A stretch of 64,000 nucleotides of DNA from Oscillospiraceae bacterium (GTDB taxonomy: Bacteria > Bacillota > Clostridia > Oscillospirales > CAG-272), in contig SVSB01000001.1 of the NCBI GenBank assembly GCA_015064505.1, positions 62,001 through 126,000 of the forward strand, given 5' to 3'. Below, in pieces: positions 17,448-25,110 of the stretch (positions are counted from its first letter, which is position 1; each line of letters opens with the position of its first letter). A program made the position numbers and the translations under genes. The notes under the pieces were generated by a model. That model saw nothing but the letters and a program-made list of their open reading frames with translations, did not search any database and was not told the DNA's origin.

Positions 17448-19136
17448 ATGCTTAAGAAGAAAAAGTATGAAGACATGAGATCCTGCTGGGAGTTCGGCGA
17501 AGCTGAAGAGTGCCGCCGCGGCCTTATGCTCGGTATGGGTTACACCGAGGAGGAGATCCACCGTCCCCTTATCGGTATCGTAAACTCCTGGAACGAGTAC
17601 AACCCCGGCCACGTACACCTTGACAAGCTGGCTCAGAGAGTTAAGCAGGGCGTTCGCGAGGCAGGCGGTCTTCCCCTTGAGGTTATGACCACCGGTATCT
17701 GCGACGGTATGGTACTTAAGGATCCCAAGTACATAGAGGTTCCTTCCCGTAACTCCATTGCTGACCAGGTTGAGATCTCCGTTGAGGGTAACTTCTTCGA
17801 CGCTATGGTTATGCTCTGCACCTGCGACTCCATCGTTCCCGGTTATCTGATGGCTGCTGCACGTCTTGACATTCCTACCATCATCGTTACCGGCGGTTAT
17901 ATGCCTCTCGGTATCAACCGCGGTAAGGAAGTTCTCCACATTCACGCACAGGATAAGGTTGGTACCGCTCAGAAGGGTCTTATGGACATGGACGAGTACA
18001 ACGATCTTATCGCTCACAGCTGGGGCATCTGCGGCGGATGCACTTCCATGACCACCGCTAACTCCATGTGCATGATCGCCGAGGCTCTCGGTATGACTCT
18101 TCCCAACAACTCCTCCATGTGCGCTGCAGGCTCTGCTATCTACAAGTGCGCGTACGAGGCAGGTCTCCAGATCATGAACCTTCTCGACGAGGGCATCACT
18201 GCACGTCAGATCATGAGCGTTGAGGCTATCAAGAACGCTATCAAGCTTGATATGGCTGTTGCCGCTTCCTCCAACCTCATTCTCCACATCCCCGCTATCG
18301 CTCACGAGTGCGGCTACACCGATATTCCTTGGTGGAAGTACTTCGACGAGGCTTCAAACGACATTCCTCTTCTCTCCCACCTCGCTCCCTCCGGTATGTA
18401 CAACGTTAAGGACTTCGACATGGCAGGCGGTATGACTGCTATGCTCAAGAACCTCCTTCCCAAGCTGGACGGCAACGTTATGACTGTTACCGGTAAGACC
18501 CTTGCAGAGAACGTTAAGGATGCAAGAGTTTGGAACGACGACGTTATCCGCAGCCTTGACAACCCCGTTATGACCGAGCCCGGTATCGGCGTTCTCTACG
18601 GTTCTCTCGCACCCGAGGGAGCTATCATCAAGATCGCCGCTGTTCCCCAGAACCTTATGACCGGATACAAGGGCAAGGCAAGAGTATTCGATAACCTTGA
18701 CGATGCTCTTACCGCTCTCCGCACCGGCAAGATCAACGAGGGCGACGCTTGCGTTATCCGTTACCTCGGCCTTAAGGCTCGTTTCGGTACCACCGCATTC
18801 ACCTTCCAGGAAGAGCTTAAGGGTCATCCCGGTCTCTTCACCTCCTGCGCAGTTATTACCGACGGCCGCTTCTCCGGCGGTTCCTCCGGACTTTCCGTTG
18901 GTTACGTTTCTCCCGAGGCAGCTCTCGGCGGACCTCTCGGCATCGTAGAGGAAGGCGATATGATCGAGATCGACGTTCTCGGCAGAAGAATCGACCTCTG
19001 CATCTCCGAGGAGGAGAAGGCAGCTCGTCTTGCAAAGTTCCACTTCGAGTTCCCCGCAAACAACTACCCCAGATTCCTCAACCTGTTCGTAAAGAACGTA
19101 GGCTCCATGGCAGCCGGCGGTATTTGGGAAGTTTAA
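17448..19136 (+). CDS. IlvD/Edd-family dehydratase, probable sugar-acid dehydratase
   Basis: The 562-residue protein is an iron-sulfur dehydratase of the dihydroxy-acid / phosphogluconate / aldonate dehydratase family. Cluster and active-site motifs are VMLCTCDSIVPG, the CGGCTSMTTANSM segment and the C-terminal TDGRFSGGSSG loop. In branched-chain amino acid synthesis it would stand with ilvBCN; instead it stands with KDG kinase and KDPG aldolase, so dehydration of an aldonate such as gluconate, galactonate or xylonate to the 2-keto-3-deoxy acid is more likely. A 77-base leader with a small hairpin (CCGCC/GGCGG, ~17380-17392) separates it from the SDR gene. Codon use is the most biased of the window. 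Confidence 0.88.
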   Translation: MLKKKKYEDMRSCWEFGEAEECRRGLMLGMGYTEEEIHRPLIGIVNSWNEYNPGHVHLDKLAQRVKQGVREAGGLPLEVMTTGICDGMVLKDPKYIEVPSRNSIADQVEISVEGNFFDAMVMLCTCDSIVPGYLMAAARLDIPTIIVTGGYMPLGINRGKEVLHIHAQDKVGTAQKGLMDMDEYNDLIAHSWGICGGCTSMTTANSMCMIAEALGMTLPNNSSMCAAGSAIYKCAYEAGLQIMNLLDEGITARQIMSVEAIKNAIKLDMAVAASSNLILHIPAIAHECGYTDIPWWKYFDEASNDIPLLSHLAPSGMYNVKDFDMAGGMTAMLKNLLPKLDGNVMTVTGKTLAENVKDARVWNDDVIRSLDNPVMTEPGIGVLYGSLAPEGAIIKIAAVPQNLMTGYKGKARVFDNLDDALTALRTGKINEGDACVIRYLGLKARFGTTAFTFQEELKGHPGLFTSCAVITDGRFSGGSSGLSVGYVSPEAALGGPLGIVEEGDMIEIDVLGRRIDLCISEEEKAARLAKFHFEFPANNYPRFLNLFVKNVGSMAAGGIWEV

Positions 19137-19140
19137 TAAA

Positions 19141-20784
19141 ATGCCGAAAAATATCAACATTCAAACTTTTGATGCGCTCGTCATCGGGTCCGGAATCTCC
19201 GGACTCGTGGCGGCGCGCCGCTTGGCTGAGACCAAGGGCCGCAGCATAGCCATTCTCGGCACGGGCGTCGGCGCTTCTCCCTACGTGCACGGCTTCAATA
19301 TGCCCCTGCACCCGGAGGATTCCGTTGACCTCTTCCTCAAGGATACCCTCGTGAGCGGTCGCGGACAGTGCGACGTGCCTCTGGCTACCACTCTTTGCAG
19401 CAAGGCGCCCGAGCTTATTCCCGTTCTTAAGGAGCTTGGAATAGAGTTCGACCGCAATGCAGACGGCAGCTACTCTCTGCTCCGTCCTCTCGGCGCAAGC
19501 GTGCCCAGAGTTGCAAGTGCCGGCAATCACACCGGTGTTGCGATCATGAACGCCATCAAGCGCGAGCTTGAGGCTAACCCCACAGTATACTTTATGGAAA
19601 ACACCCGTGCTCTCCGTCTTCTCAAGAAGGACGACAGAGTTATCGGCGCAGTGGTTGCCGATTATACTAACGAAGTGTTCTCCGCTTACGTTGCCGACGT
19701 AGTAGTCCTTGCCTGCGGCGGCTTCTGCAATATTTATCCCTTCTCCACCAACTCCAAGGATATCGGAGGCGACGGCGTTGCAATGGCGTATTACGCGGGC
19801 GCAGAGCTTACCGATATGGAATTTATTCAGTTTGAGCCCAGTGCCGCAGTTGCCCCCCAGGAGCTGCGCGGCAAGAGCGTTATCACCACCATGTATTTTG
19901 AGGGCGCAGTTCTCAAGAACGCAAAGGGCGAGCGCTTTATGCTGAATTATTCCGAGGATGCGGAATGCGTTAACAAGGACGTTCAGGCGCGTTGCATATT
20001 CCGCGAGATCGCGGAGGGCAGAGGCACCGAAAACGGCGGAGTGTTCTTTGACGCTACGGGCGTTGGCAGAGAGAAGCTTGACACTCTCTACCCCTCCTAC
20101 GTTAAGCGCTACGCGGACGTGGGCATAGATATTGCCACCACCCCCTTTGAGATAGCACCCGCTCCCCACACCTCTCTCGGCGGCGTTGTTATAAACAGCG
20201 ATTGCTCCGTAAAGGGGCTTCGCGGTCTTTACGCCTGCGGCGAGGCTGTCGGCGGAATCCACGGCGCCAACCGCGTCGGCGGTAACGCGGGTCTTGAGAT
20301 ACTCGTATTCGGTAATATCGCAGGAGAAAGCGCCTGCGAGTTTTTGAATGACAACGCACAGGACGCATACGTGCCCTGCATGGATCAGGCAAACGCCATC
20401 GTGAACCGCGAGGGTATCCCTCCCGTTCCCGGCAGAGCTGACGCCATCCGCGCAGAGCTCGGCAAGATCCTTTCCGAGGACCTGAACGTGCTCCGTAACG
20501 GTGCGGCTATCGAAAAGGCGATCGCAAAGCTGAACGAGCTTCTTCTGGAGGTTCGCGGTCTTACCACCGCTATTCCCTTCTTCGGCATCGTAAAGCTTCT
20601 CCGTCTGGAGAACGATCTCATTGCCGCTCTGGCACTTGCTCATTCCGCATATCTGCGCAACGAAAGCTGCGGCTGTCACGTGCGTACCGACTGCCCCGAT
20701 GCGGATCCCGAATCCGCGAAGTACCGCACCGTCGTATCCTGCGGCGAGGACGGCACCATGAAGGCAGATCGCAAAAACATCTAA
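19141..20784 (+). CDS. FAD-dependent oxidoreductase, fumarate reductase / aspartate oxidase type
   Basis: The 547-residue flavoprotein starts DALVIGSGISGLVAARRLAE (dinucleotide-binding fold, residues 11-30). It has the C-terminal family signature GGVVINSDCS then LYACGEAVGGIHGANRVGGNAGLE. There is no Tat or Sec signal, heme domain or FMN-binding domain, so it is a soluble cytoplasmic enzyme, unlike secreted anaerobic fumarate or urocanate reductases. It starts 4 bases after the dehydratase gene. It could oxidise or reduce a C=C or an amino/hydroxy acid; NadB itself is unlikely because nadA and nadC are absent. Confidence 0.82.
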   Translation: MPKNINIQTFDALVIGSGISGLVAARRLAETKGRSIAILGTGVGASPYVHGFNMPLHPEDSVDLFLKDTLVSGRGQCDVPLATTLCSKAPELIPVLKELGIEFDRNADGSYSLLRPLGASVPRVASAGNHTGVAIMNAIKRELEANPTVYFMENTRALRLLKKDDRVIGAVVADYTNEVFSAYVADVVVLACGGFCNIYPFSTNSKDIGGDGVAMAYYAGAELTDMEFIQFEPSAAVAPQELRGKSVITTMYFEGAVLKNAKGERFMLNYSEDAECVNKDVQARCIFREIAEGRGTENGGVFFDATGVGREKLDTLYPSYVKRYADVGIDIATTPFEIAPAPHTSLGGVVINSDCSVKGLRGLYACGEAVGGIHGANRVGGNAGLEILVFGNIAGESACEFLNDNAQDAYVPCMDQANAIVNREGIPPVPGRADAIRAELGKILSEDLNVLRNGAAIEKAIAKLNELLLEVRGLTTAIPFFGIVKLLRLENDLIAALALAHSAYLRNESCGCHVRTDCPDADPESAKYRTVVSCGEDGTMKADRKNI

Positions 20785-20803
20785 TTCAAACAAGAGGAAC
20801 GAT

Positions 20804-22342
20804 ATGAAAAAGATTCAACTTAAGAAAAACCGTTACGTTGACTCCGTTTCCCTTATGGGTATCGGCGACAAGGTAACGGCTCTCGGAGGCATTGAAAACT
20901 CCGAGGTTGCAATGTGCACCCCCGCAAATATCGAGGTTCTTGTTGAGCTGGGTTACACCATCCCCGAGGATGCAACTCCCAACGACCTTATCCTTGCCTG
21001 CACCGCAGACACCGAGGAGAAGCTGGCAGAGGCATTCCAGCTGATGATGGATATCATCGACCACAAGAACGTCGGCGAAGAGGGCGCAAACGTATATAAG
21101 TCCCTTTCCGAGATCGACCTCCGCGAGGACGGCTACGATCTCGCCCAGATCTCTCTCCCCGGCGAGTACGCTGCAGCTGAGGCTAAGCGCGCACTTGCCA
21201 TGGGTCTTGACGTATTCATCTTCTCCGATAACGTAAGCCTTGAGGAGGAGCTTGAGGTCAAGCAGTTCGGCGCAGAGCGCGGCCGCCTCGTTATGGGCCC
21301 CGACTGCGGCGTTGGTCTTATCAAGGGAGTTGCGCTTGCCGCAGGCTCCATCGTTCGTCCCGGCCCCGTAGGCATCGTAGCCGCTTCCGGCTCCGGCGCT
21401 CAGGAGGTTGCCTGCCTCGTTGAAAAATGCGGTCTCGGCGTTTCCTCCATCATCGGTACCGGCGGACACGACCTTCTTCCCCAGATCGGCGGTATCACTA
21501 TGCTTGCAGGCATGAAGCGCCTGGAGGCTGATCCCGATACTCAGGTTATCGTGCTTGTTTCCAAGCTTGCTGACCTTACCGTTATGGCAAAGATCTTAAA
21601 CGAGGCAGACAACCTCCGCAAGCCCGTTGTTGCCATGTTCCTTGGCAGTGACGAGAGCCTCTTTGCAGGTCACAAGGTTCACGCAACCTTCACTCTCCAG
21701 GATGCGGCTACCAAGGCAGTAGAGCTTGCCACCGGCAAGGCTACCACCCTCGGCTTTACCGACAAGGAGATCGAAGAGATCGTTGCCCGCGAGATCAAGA
21801 AGTACGGTCCCGAGCAGAAGTACGTTCGCGGACTCTTCTCCGGCGGTACCTTCACCGAGGAAGGCATGATCTACTACACCCAGAACAACAAGGGCGTTAA
21901 GCTCTACTCCAACCTTAAGACCAAGTACGCAGAGCAGATCCCCGACCACGACGTAAGCGTTGGTCACTGCATTCTTGACCTTGGTGCAGAGGACTTCACC
22001 GCTGAGGCTCCTCACCCCATCTTTGATCCCGCCCTCAAGCTGAAGCGCCTGAAGAAGGAGCTTGCTGATCCCAGCGTTGCAGTAGTAACCATGGACTTCA
22101 TCGCAGGCCCCGGCGTTCACCTTGATCCCGTTCGTCCCTTTGCAGAGGCTTGCAAGGCAATTCTTGAGGAGAGAAAGGGTGCCATCACCTTTATCGCAAA
22201 CATTTGCGGCTCTCTCGAGGATCCCCAGGACGTTCCCGCCTGCGAGAATATGCTCCGCGATGCAGGCGTTATCGTAACCGCAAGCAACTACCAGAGCACC
22301 AAGCTTGCAAGCGCTCTTATGAATGCGCTTGAGAACAGATAA
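20804..22342 (+). CDS. fdrA: FdrA-family protein (acyl-CoA synthetase-like)
   Basis: The 512-residue protein resembles FdrA, which combines succinyl-CoA-synthetase-alpha-like folds: GPDCGVGLIKGV, GPVGIVAASGSGAQEV and GTGGHDLLPQIGGITML are the recognisable family segments (residues ~165-235), and a second CoA-ligase-like domain fills the C-terminal half. In Escherichia coli FdrA works with the DUF1116 protein AllG and with AllH in oxamate carbamoyl transfer, giving carbamoyl phosphate. A DUF1116 gene follows here after 13 bases, but AllH and carbamate kinase are absent and an acetate-kinase-like gene takes the kinase's place. CAAGAGGAACGAT precedes the start. Confidence 0.85.
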   Translation: MKKIQLKKNRYVDSVSLMGIGDKVTALGGIENSEVAMCTPANIEVLVELGYTIPEDATPNDLILACTADTEEKLAEAFQLMMDIIDHKNVGEEGANVYKSLSEIDLREDGYDLAQISLPGEYAAAEAKRALAMGLDVFIFSDNVSLEEELEVKQFGAERGRLVMGPDCGVGLIKGVALAAGSIVRPGPVGIVAASGSGAQEVACLVEKCGLGVSSIIGTGGHDLLPQIGGITMLAGMKRLEADPDTQVIVLVSKLADLTVMAKILNEADNLRKPVVAMFLGSDESLFAGHKVHATFTLQDAATKAVELATGKATTLGFTDKEIEEIVAREIKKYGPEQKYVRGLFSGGTFTEEGMIYYTQNNKGVKLYSNLKTKYAEQIPDHDVSVGHCILDLGAEDFTAEAPHPIFDPALKLKRLKKELADPSVAVVTMDFIAGPGVHLDPVRPFAEACKAILEERKGAITFIANICGSLEDPQDVPACENMLRDAGVIVTASNYQSTKLASALMNALENR

Positions 22343-22355
22343 GGGGGACAGAACA

Positions 22356-23780
22356 ATGGCAGAAAAGAATTATTCAAGCGATCTTCGCGTTATAAATGTG
22401 GGCCTTCAGTTCTTCTACGATTCTCTCGTATCCCAGAACGTAAAGGCAACTCAGCTCCAGTGGCGTCCTCCCTTCAAGGTCAATGCAGAGGTTGCAAACG
22501 CTCAGGCGGCAATCAGCTCTCCCGACCTTAAGGCAAAGATCGACGCGGCAAACGAGACCGCAGTTAACTACGTTATCAACTCTCAGCCCTACTGGGTAGA
22601 CGTTAAGCCCGCAGGCGAGGTAGTTGAGGGTCTTGACGATTACACCATCATCCACTCCGGTCCTCCCATCGAGCACGAGGACATGGTTATGCTTCACCGC
22701 CGCGGACTCGTTTCCGCCTGCCTCTTTGAGGGTTGGGCAAAGAACGAGGAAGAGGCTATGAAGCTTATTACAAGCGGCAAGATCAAGCTTCTCTCCGCTC
22801 TTGACACCAACACCGTTGGTGCAGGTACCGGTATTATTACCAAGAGCGTTGCAATGATCGTTACCGAGGATCGCGCAACCGGTAAGATCGCCGCTACCTT
22901 CCCCGCAGAGGGTCCCAACCAGGGCGGATTCTGCGGTTGGGGTCTTTACAGCCAGGAAATCGCAGATTACCTCCGCTATATGCGCGAGGAGCTTCTCCCC
23001 GTAATGGCTATCGTTGCAAAGAACATGGGCGGTCTTGCTACCAAGCCCATTCTTGCAGAGGCTATGCAGATGGGTGACGAGAACCATACCCGTCAGACCG
23101 CTGCAGACCTTCTCTTCGATAAGAAGGTTCTTCCCGAGCTCTTCAAGCTCGATATGCCCAAGGAGCAGATCATGAAGGTTCTCGACTACATCGTTGAGAC
23201 TCCTCGCTTCTTCCACTGCTTCGGTCAGGGCGCAAGCCGTGCGGCTATGCTCTCCGCAGTTGGCACTCCTTACTCCACCATGGTTACCGCTATCTGCGGA
23301 AACGGCGTTGAGTTCGGTATTAAGGTTGCAGGCCTCGGCGACGAGTGGTTCTGCGCTCCCGCACCTATGATGAAGGGTAAATACACCTCCTCCTCCTTCA
23401 AGGAAAGCGATCAGCTTCCCTGGATCGGTGACAGCTGCGTAGTTGAGTGCGCAGGTATGGGCGGTATCGCCGCAGGTGCTTCCCCCATCGTATGCAACCT
23501 CCGCGGTCTTAAGCTGAAGGATGCTATCGGCATCTCCCGCGAGATGGAGCAGATCTGTATCGCCCGCAACTACAACTTCCCCATTCCTAACCTTGATTTC
23601 GACTTCCTCCCCGTAGGTATCGATATCCGTAAGGTTCTGGAAACCGGCATCTGCCCCGAGATCCACGGCGGTATGTTCAACTACACCGGCGGTCTTATGG
23701 GCGCAGGCTCCGCGCGCGTTCCTATGCTCTGCTTTGAGAAGGCAATGAAGCGCTTCGCAGAGAAGTACGGCAACGCTTAA
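22356..23780 (+). CDS. DUF1116 protein (YahG/AllG family)
   Basis: The 474-residue protein starts at ATG 22356 after AAGGGGGACAGAACA; the longer frame overlaps fdrA. It is rich in Gly, Met and Ala with conserved-looking stretches NTVGAGTGI, GPNQGGFCGWG and CIARNYNFPIPN, as in DUF1116. The family is almost always next to fdrA (E. coli yahFG, ylbE). AllG is one subunit of the oxamate carbamoyltransferase; for other members no reaction is established. Tight linkage suggests a complex with the preceding FdrA. The partner kinase gene follows after a 72-base gap containing a hairpin. Confidence 0.85.
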   Translation: MAEKNYSSDLRVINVGLQFFYDSLVSQNVKATQLQWRPPFKVNAEVANAQAAISSPDLKAKIDAANETAVNYVINSQPYWVDVKPAGEVVEGLDDYTIIHSGPPIEHEDMVMLHRRGLVSACLFEGWAKNEEEAMKLITSGKIKLLSALDTNTVGAGTGIITKSVAMIVTEDRATGKIAATFPAEGPNQGGFCGWGLYSQEIADYLRYMREELLPVMAIVAKNMGGLATKPILAEAMQMGDENHTRQTAADLLFDKKVLPELFKLDMPKEQIMKVLDYIVETPRFFHCFGQGASRAAMLSAVGTPYSTMVTAICGNGVEFGIKVAGLGDEWFCAPAPMMKGKYTSSSFKESDQLPWIGDSCVVECAGMGGIAAGASPIVCNLRGLKLKDAIGISREMEQICIARNYNFPIPNLDFDFLPVGIDIRKVLETGICPEIHGGMFNYTGGLMGAGSARVPMLCFEKAMKRFAEKYGNA

Positions 23781-23790
23781 GCTCCATAAA

Positions 23791-23836
23791 TAATTGCCCC
23801 GTCCTGCCCCTCAAAAGGAGCGAGGCGGGGCAATAT
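23791..23836 (+). other. Intra-operon hairpin
   Basis: ATTGCCCCG and CGGGGCAAT close a stem-loop of about 45 bases between the DUF1116 and kinase genes, with no T run. It may be an RNA processing or stabilising element or a weak attenuator that lowers expression of the kinase. Confidence 0.5.
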
Positions 23837-23852
23837 CTTAAAAGAGGAAAAA

Positions 23853-25037
23853 ATGAAAGAAATTCGCAACGTAATAGTTCTGAACCTTGGCTCCACCAGC
23901 TTTAAGTTCAAGCTTTTTGATTTTGCAAATAACGAAAAGGTGCTTGCAACGGGCGAGATAGAAAATATCGGCACCGCAGGCGGCGCATACAGCATCTCCA
24001 CGGGAGATAACACCGTCAAGGGTGCTTGCGATTGCAAGGTACACGGCGACGCCTTTGCCCTTCTTATGGACGCGCTTACAGGGGCGGGCATCTTAAAAGG
24101 TCTTGACGAGCTTGACGCAGTAGGCTACAAGGCAGTTCACTGCGGCGCCCTTAAGGGTGCACAGCTCGTAAACGACGAGCTTATCGCAAAGCAGGAGAAG
24201 TTCATCTCCTTTGCTCCCGCTCACAACCCCATCTACATCAATATGATGAAGCAGGTATCCGAGCGTTGGCCCGATCTTAAGCAGGTGGCTTATTTTGAAA
24301 CCAGCTTCCACGCAACCATTCCCGACGAGCGCGTAATATACGGCGTTCCCGTGGAATGGAAGGACGAGATGGGCGTGCGCCGCTACGGCTTCCACGGCTC
24401 CTCCCACAGCTACATCGGTATGAAGATGCAGGAGCTGGAGCCCGAAGCTACGAAGGTAGTATCCGTACACCTTGGCGGCTCCTCCTCCATCTGCGCTATC
24501 AAGAACGGAGAAAGCGTTGCTTCCTCCATGGGCGCAACTCCCCAAAGCGGTCTGTTCCATAACAACCGCGTGGGCGATTTCGACGTATTCTGCATTCCCG
24601 AGCTTGTAAACAAGTACGGCGATCTTGATACGGTAATGAAGAAGCTTTCCAAGGAAAGCGGCTTTTTGGGTGTCAGCGGTGTTTCCAACGACCTGCGCGA
24701 CGTTATCGCCGCCGCAGAGGACGGAAACAAGAACGCACAGCTGGCTATCGACGCATTCGTTGATAATATCGTAGGATACATCGGTATGTTCTCCGCATAT
24801 ATGGAGGGTCTTGACGGAATCGCCTTCACGGGCGGTATCGGTCAGCACAGCCACAAGGTACGCACCGCGGTGCTGAAGCGCCTCGCTTGGCTTGGCGTTG
24901 AGCTGAACGATGCGGAGCTTGAGCGCAGCTCCGACGGAAAGATCACCACGGATAACAGCAAGGTTGCCGTTTACGTCCTCAAAACCAACGAGGAGCTTAT
25001 GGTAGCTCGCAAGACCGTTGAATTCCTTTCCAAGTAA
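23853..25037 (+). CDS. Divergent acetate-kinase-family (acyl phosphate) kinase
   Basis: The 394-residue protein is an ASKHA acetate kinase relative: LNLGSTSFK (N11), APAHNP (H124), YGFHGSSH (H181), VHLGGSSS, VSGVSNDLRD, FTGGIGQHS and KTNEEL near the end. Set against Methanosarcina acetate kinase from memory, the essential Arg of HRVVHGG is Lys93 here (YKAVHCG), the catalytic Asp of FDTAFH is Glu149 (YFETSFH), and LGNG is LGGS; the second Arg (R239) and the C-terminal Glu remain. The family makes ATP from an acyl phosphate. The substitutions and the link with FdrA/DUF1116 suggest an acyl group other than acetate. AAAGAGGAAAAA precedes the start and a strong terminator follows. Confidence 0.85.
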   Translation: MKEIRNVIVLNLGSTSFKFKLFDFANNEKVLATGEIENIGTAGGAYSISTGDNTVKGACDCKVHGDAFALLMDALTGAGILKGLDELDAVGYKAVHCGALKGAQLVNDELIAKQEKFISFAPAHNPIYINMMKQVSERWPDLKQVAYFETSFHATIPDERVIYGVPVEWKDEMGVRRYGFHGSSHSYIGMKMQELEPEATKVVSVHLGGSSSICAIKNGESVASSMGATPQSGLFHNNRVGDFDVFCIPELVNKYGDLDTVMKKLSKESGFLGVSGVSNDLRDVIAAAEDGNKNAQLAIDAFVDNIVGYIGMFSAYMEGLDGIAFTGGIGQHSHKVRTAVLKRLAWLGVELNDAELERSSDGKITTDNSKVAVYVLKTNEELMVARKTVEFLSK

Positions 25038-25042
25038 TTATG

Positions 25043-25080
25043 AAAAAGCTCCCGCAGACTCGGTCTGCGGGAGCTTTTTT
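25043..25080. terminator. Strong terminator ending the KDG operon
   Basis: AAAGCTCCCGCAGAC and GTCTGCGGGAGCTTT form a perfect stem with a 3-base loop and T run. The A run on the other side lets it serve the convergent amidohydrolase gene too. Confidence 0.93.
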
Positions 25081-25110
25081 ACTTCGAGTCTGTCATCAAC
25101 TCACTGCCGT

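Noticed and set aside
13871..19136. Sulfoquinovose (sulfo-Entner-Doudoroff) pathway
   Set aside because: A KDG kinase is present and no sulfolactaldehyde dehydrogenase, sulfoquinovosidase or sulfonate exporter is seen; ordinary sugar acids fit better.
17448..19136. Branched-chain amino acid dihydroxy-acid dehydratase (ilvD)
   Set aside because: The sequence family allows it, but no ilvB, ilvN, ilvC or leu genes are near and the operon is built around KDG.
13715..20793. Very long minus-strand open frames opposite the KDG operon (up to ~600 codons)
   Set aside because: They lie exactly opposite well-identified genes, lack ribosome sites and any family motif, and result from the biased codon use of the sense strand.
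20804..25037. Allantoin/oxamate degradation cluster
   Set aside because: No allantoinase-type enzymes, ureidoglycolate genes, DUF2877 protein or carbamate kinase; the partners are sugar-acid enzymes. The nearby amidohydrolase is of the deacetylase type and on the other strand.
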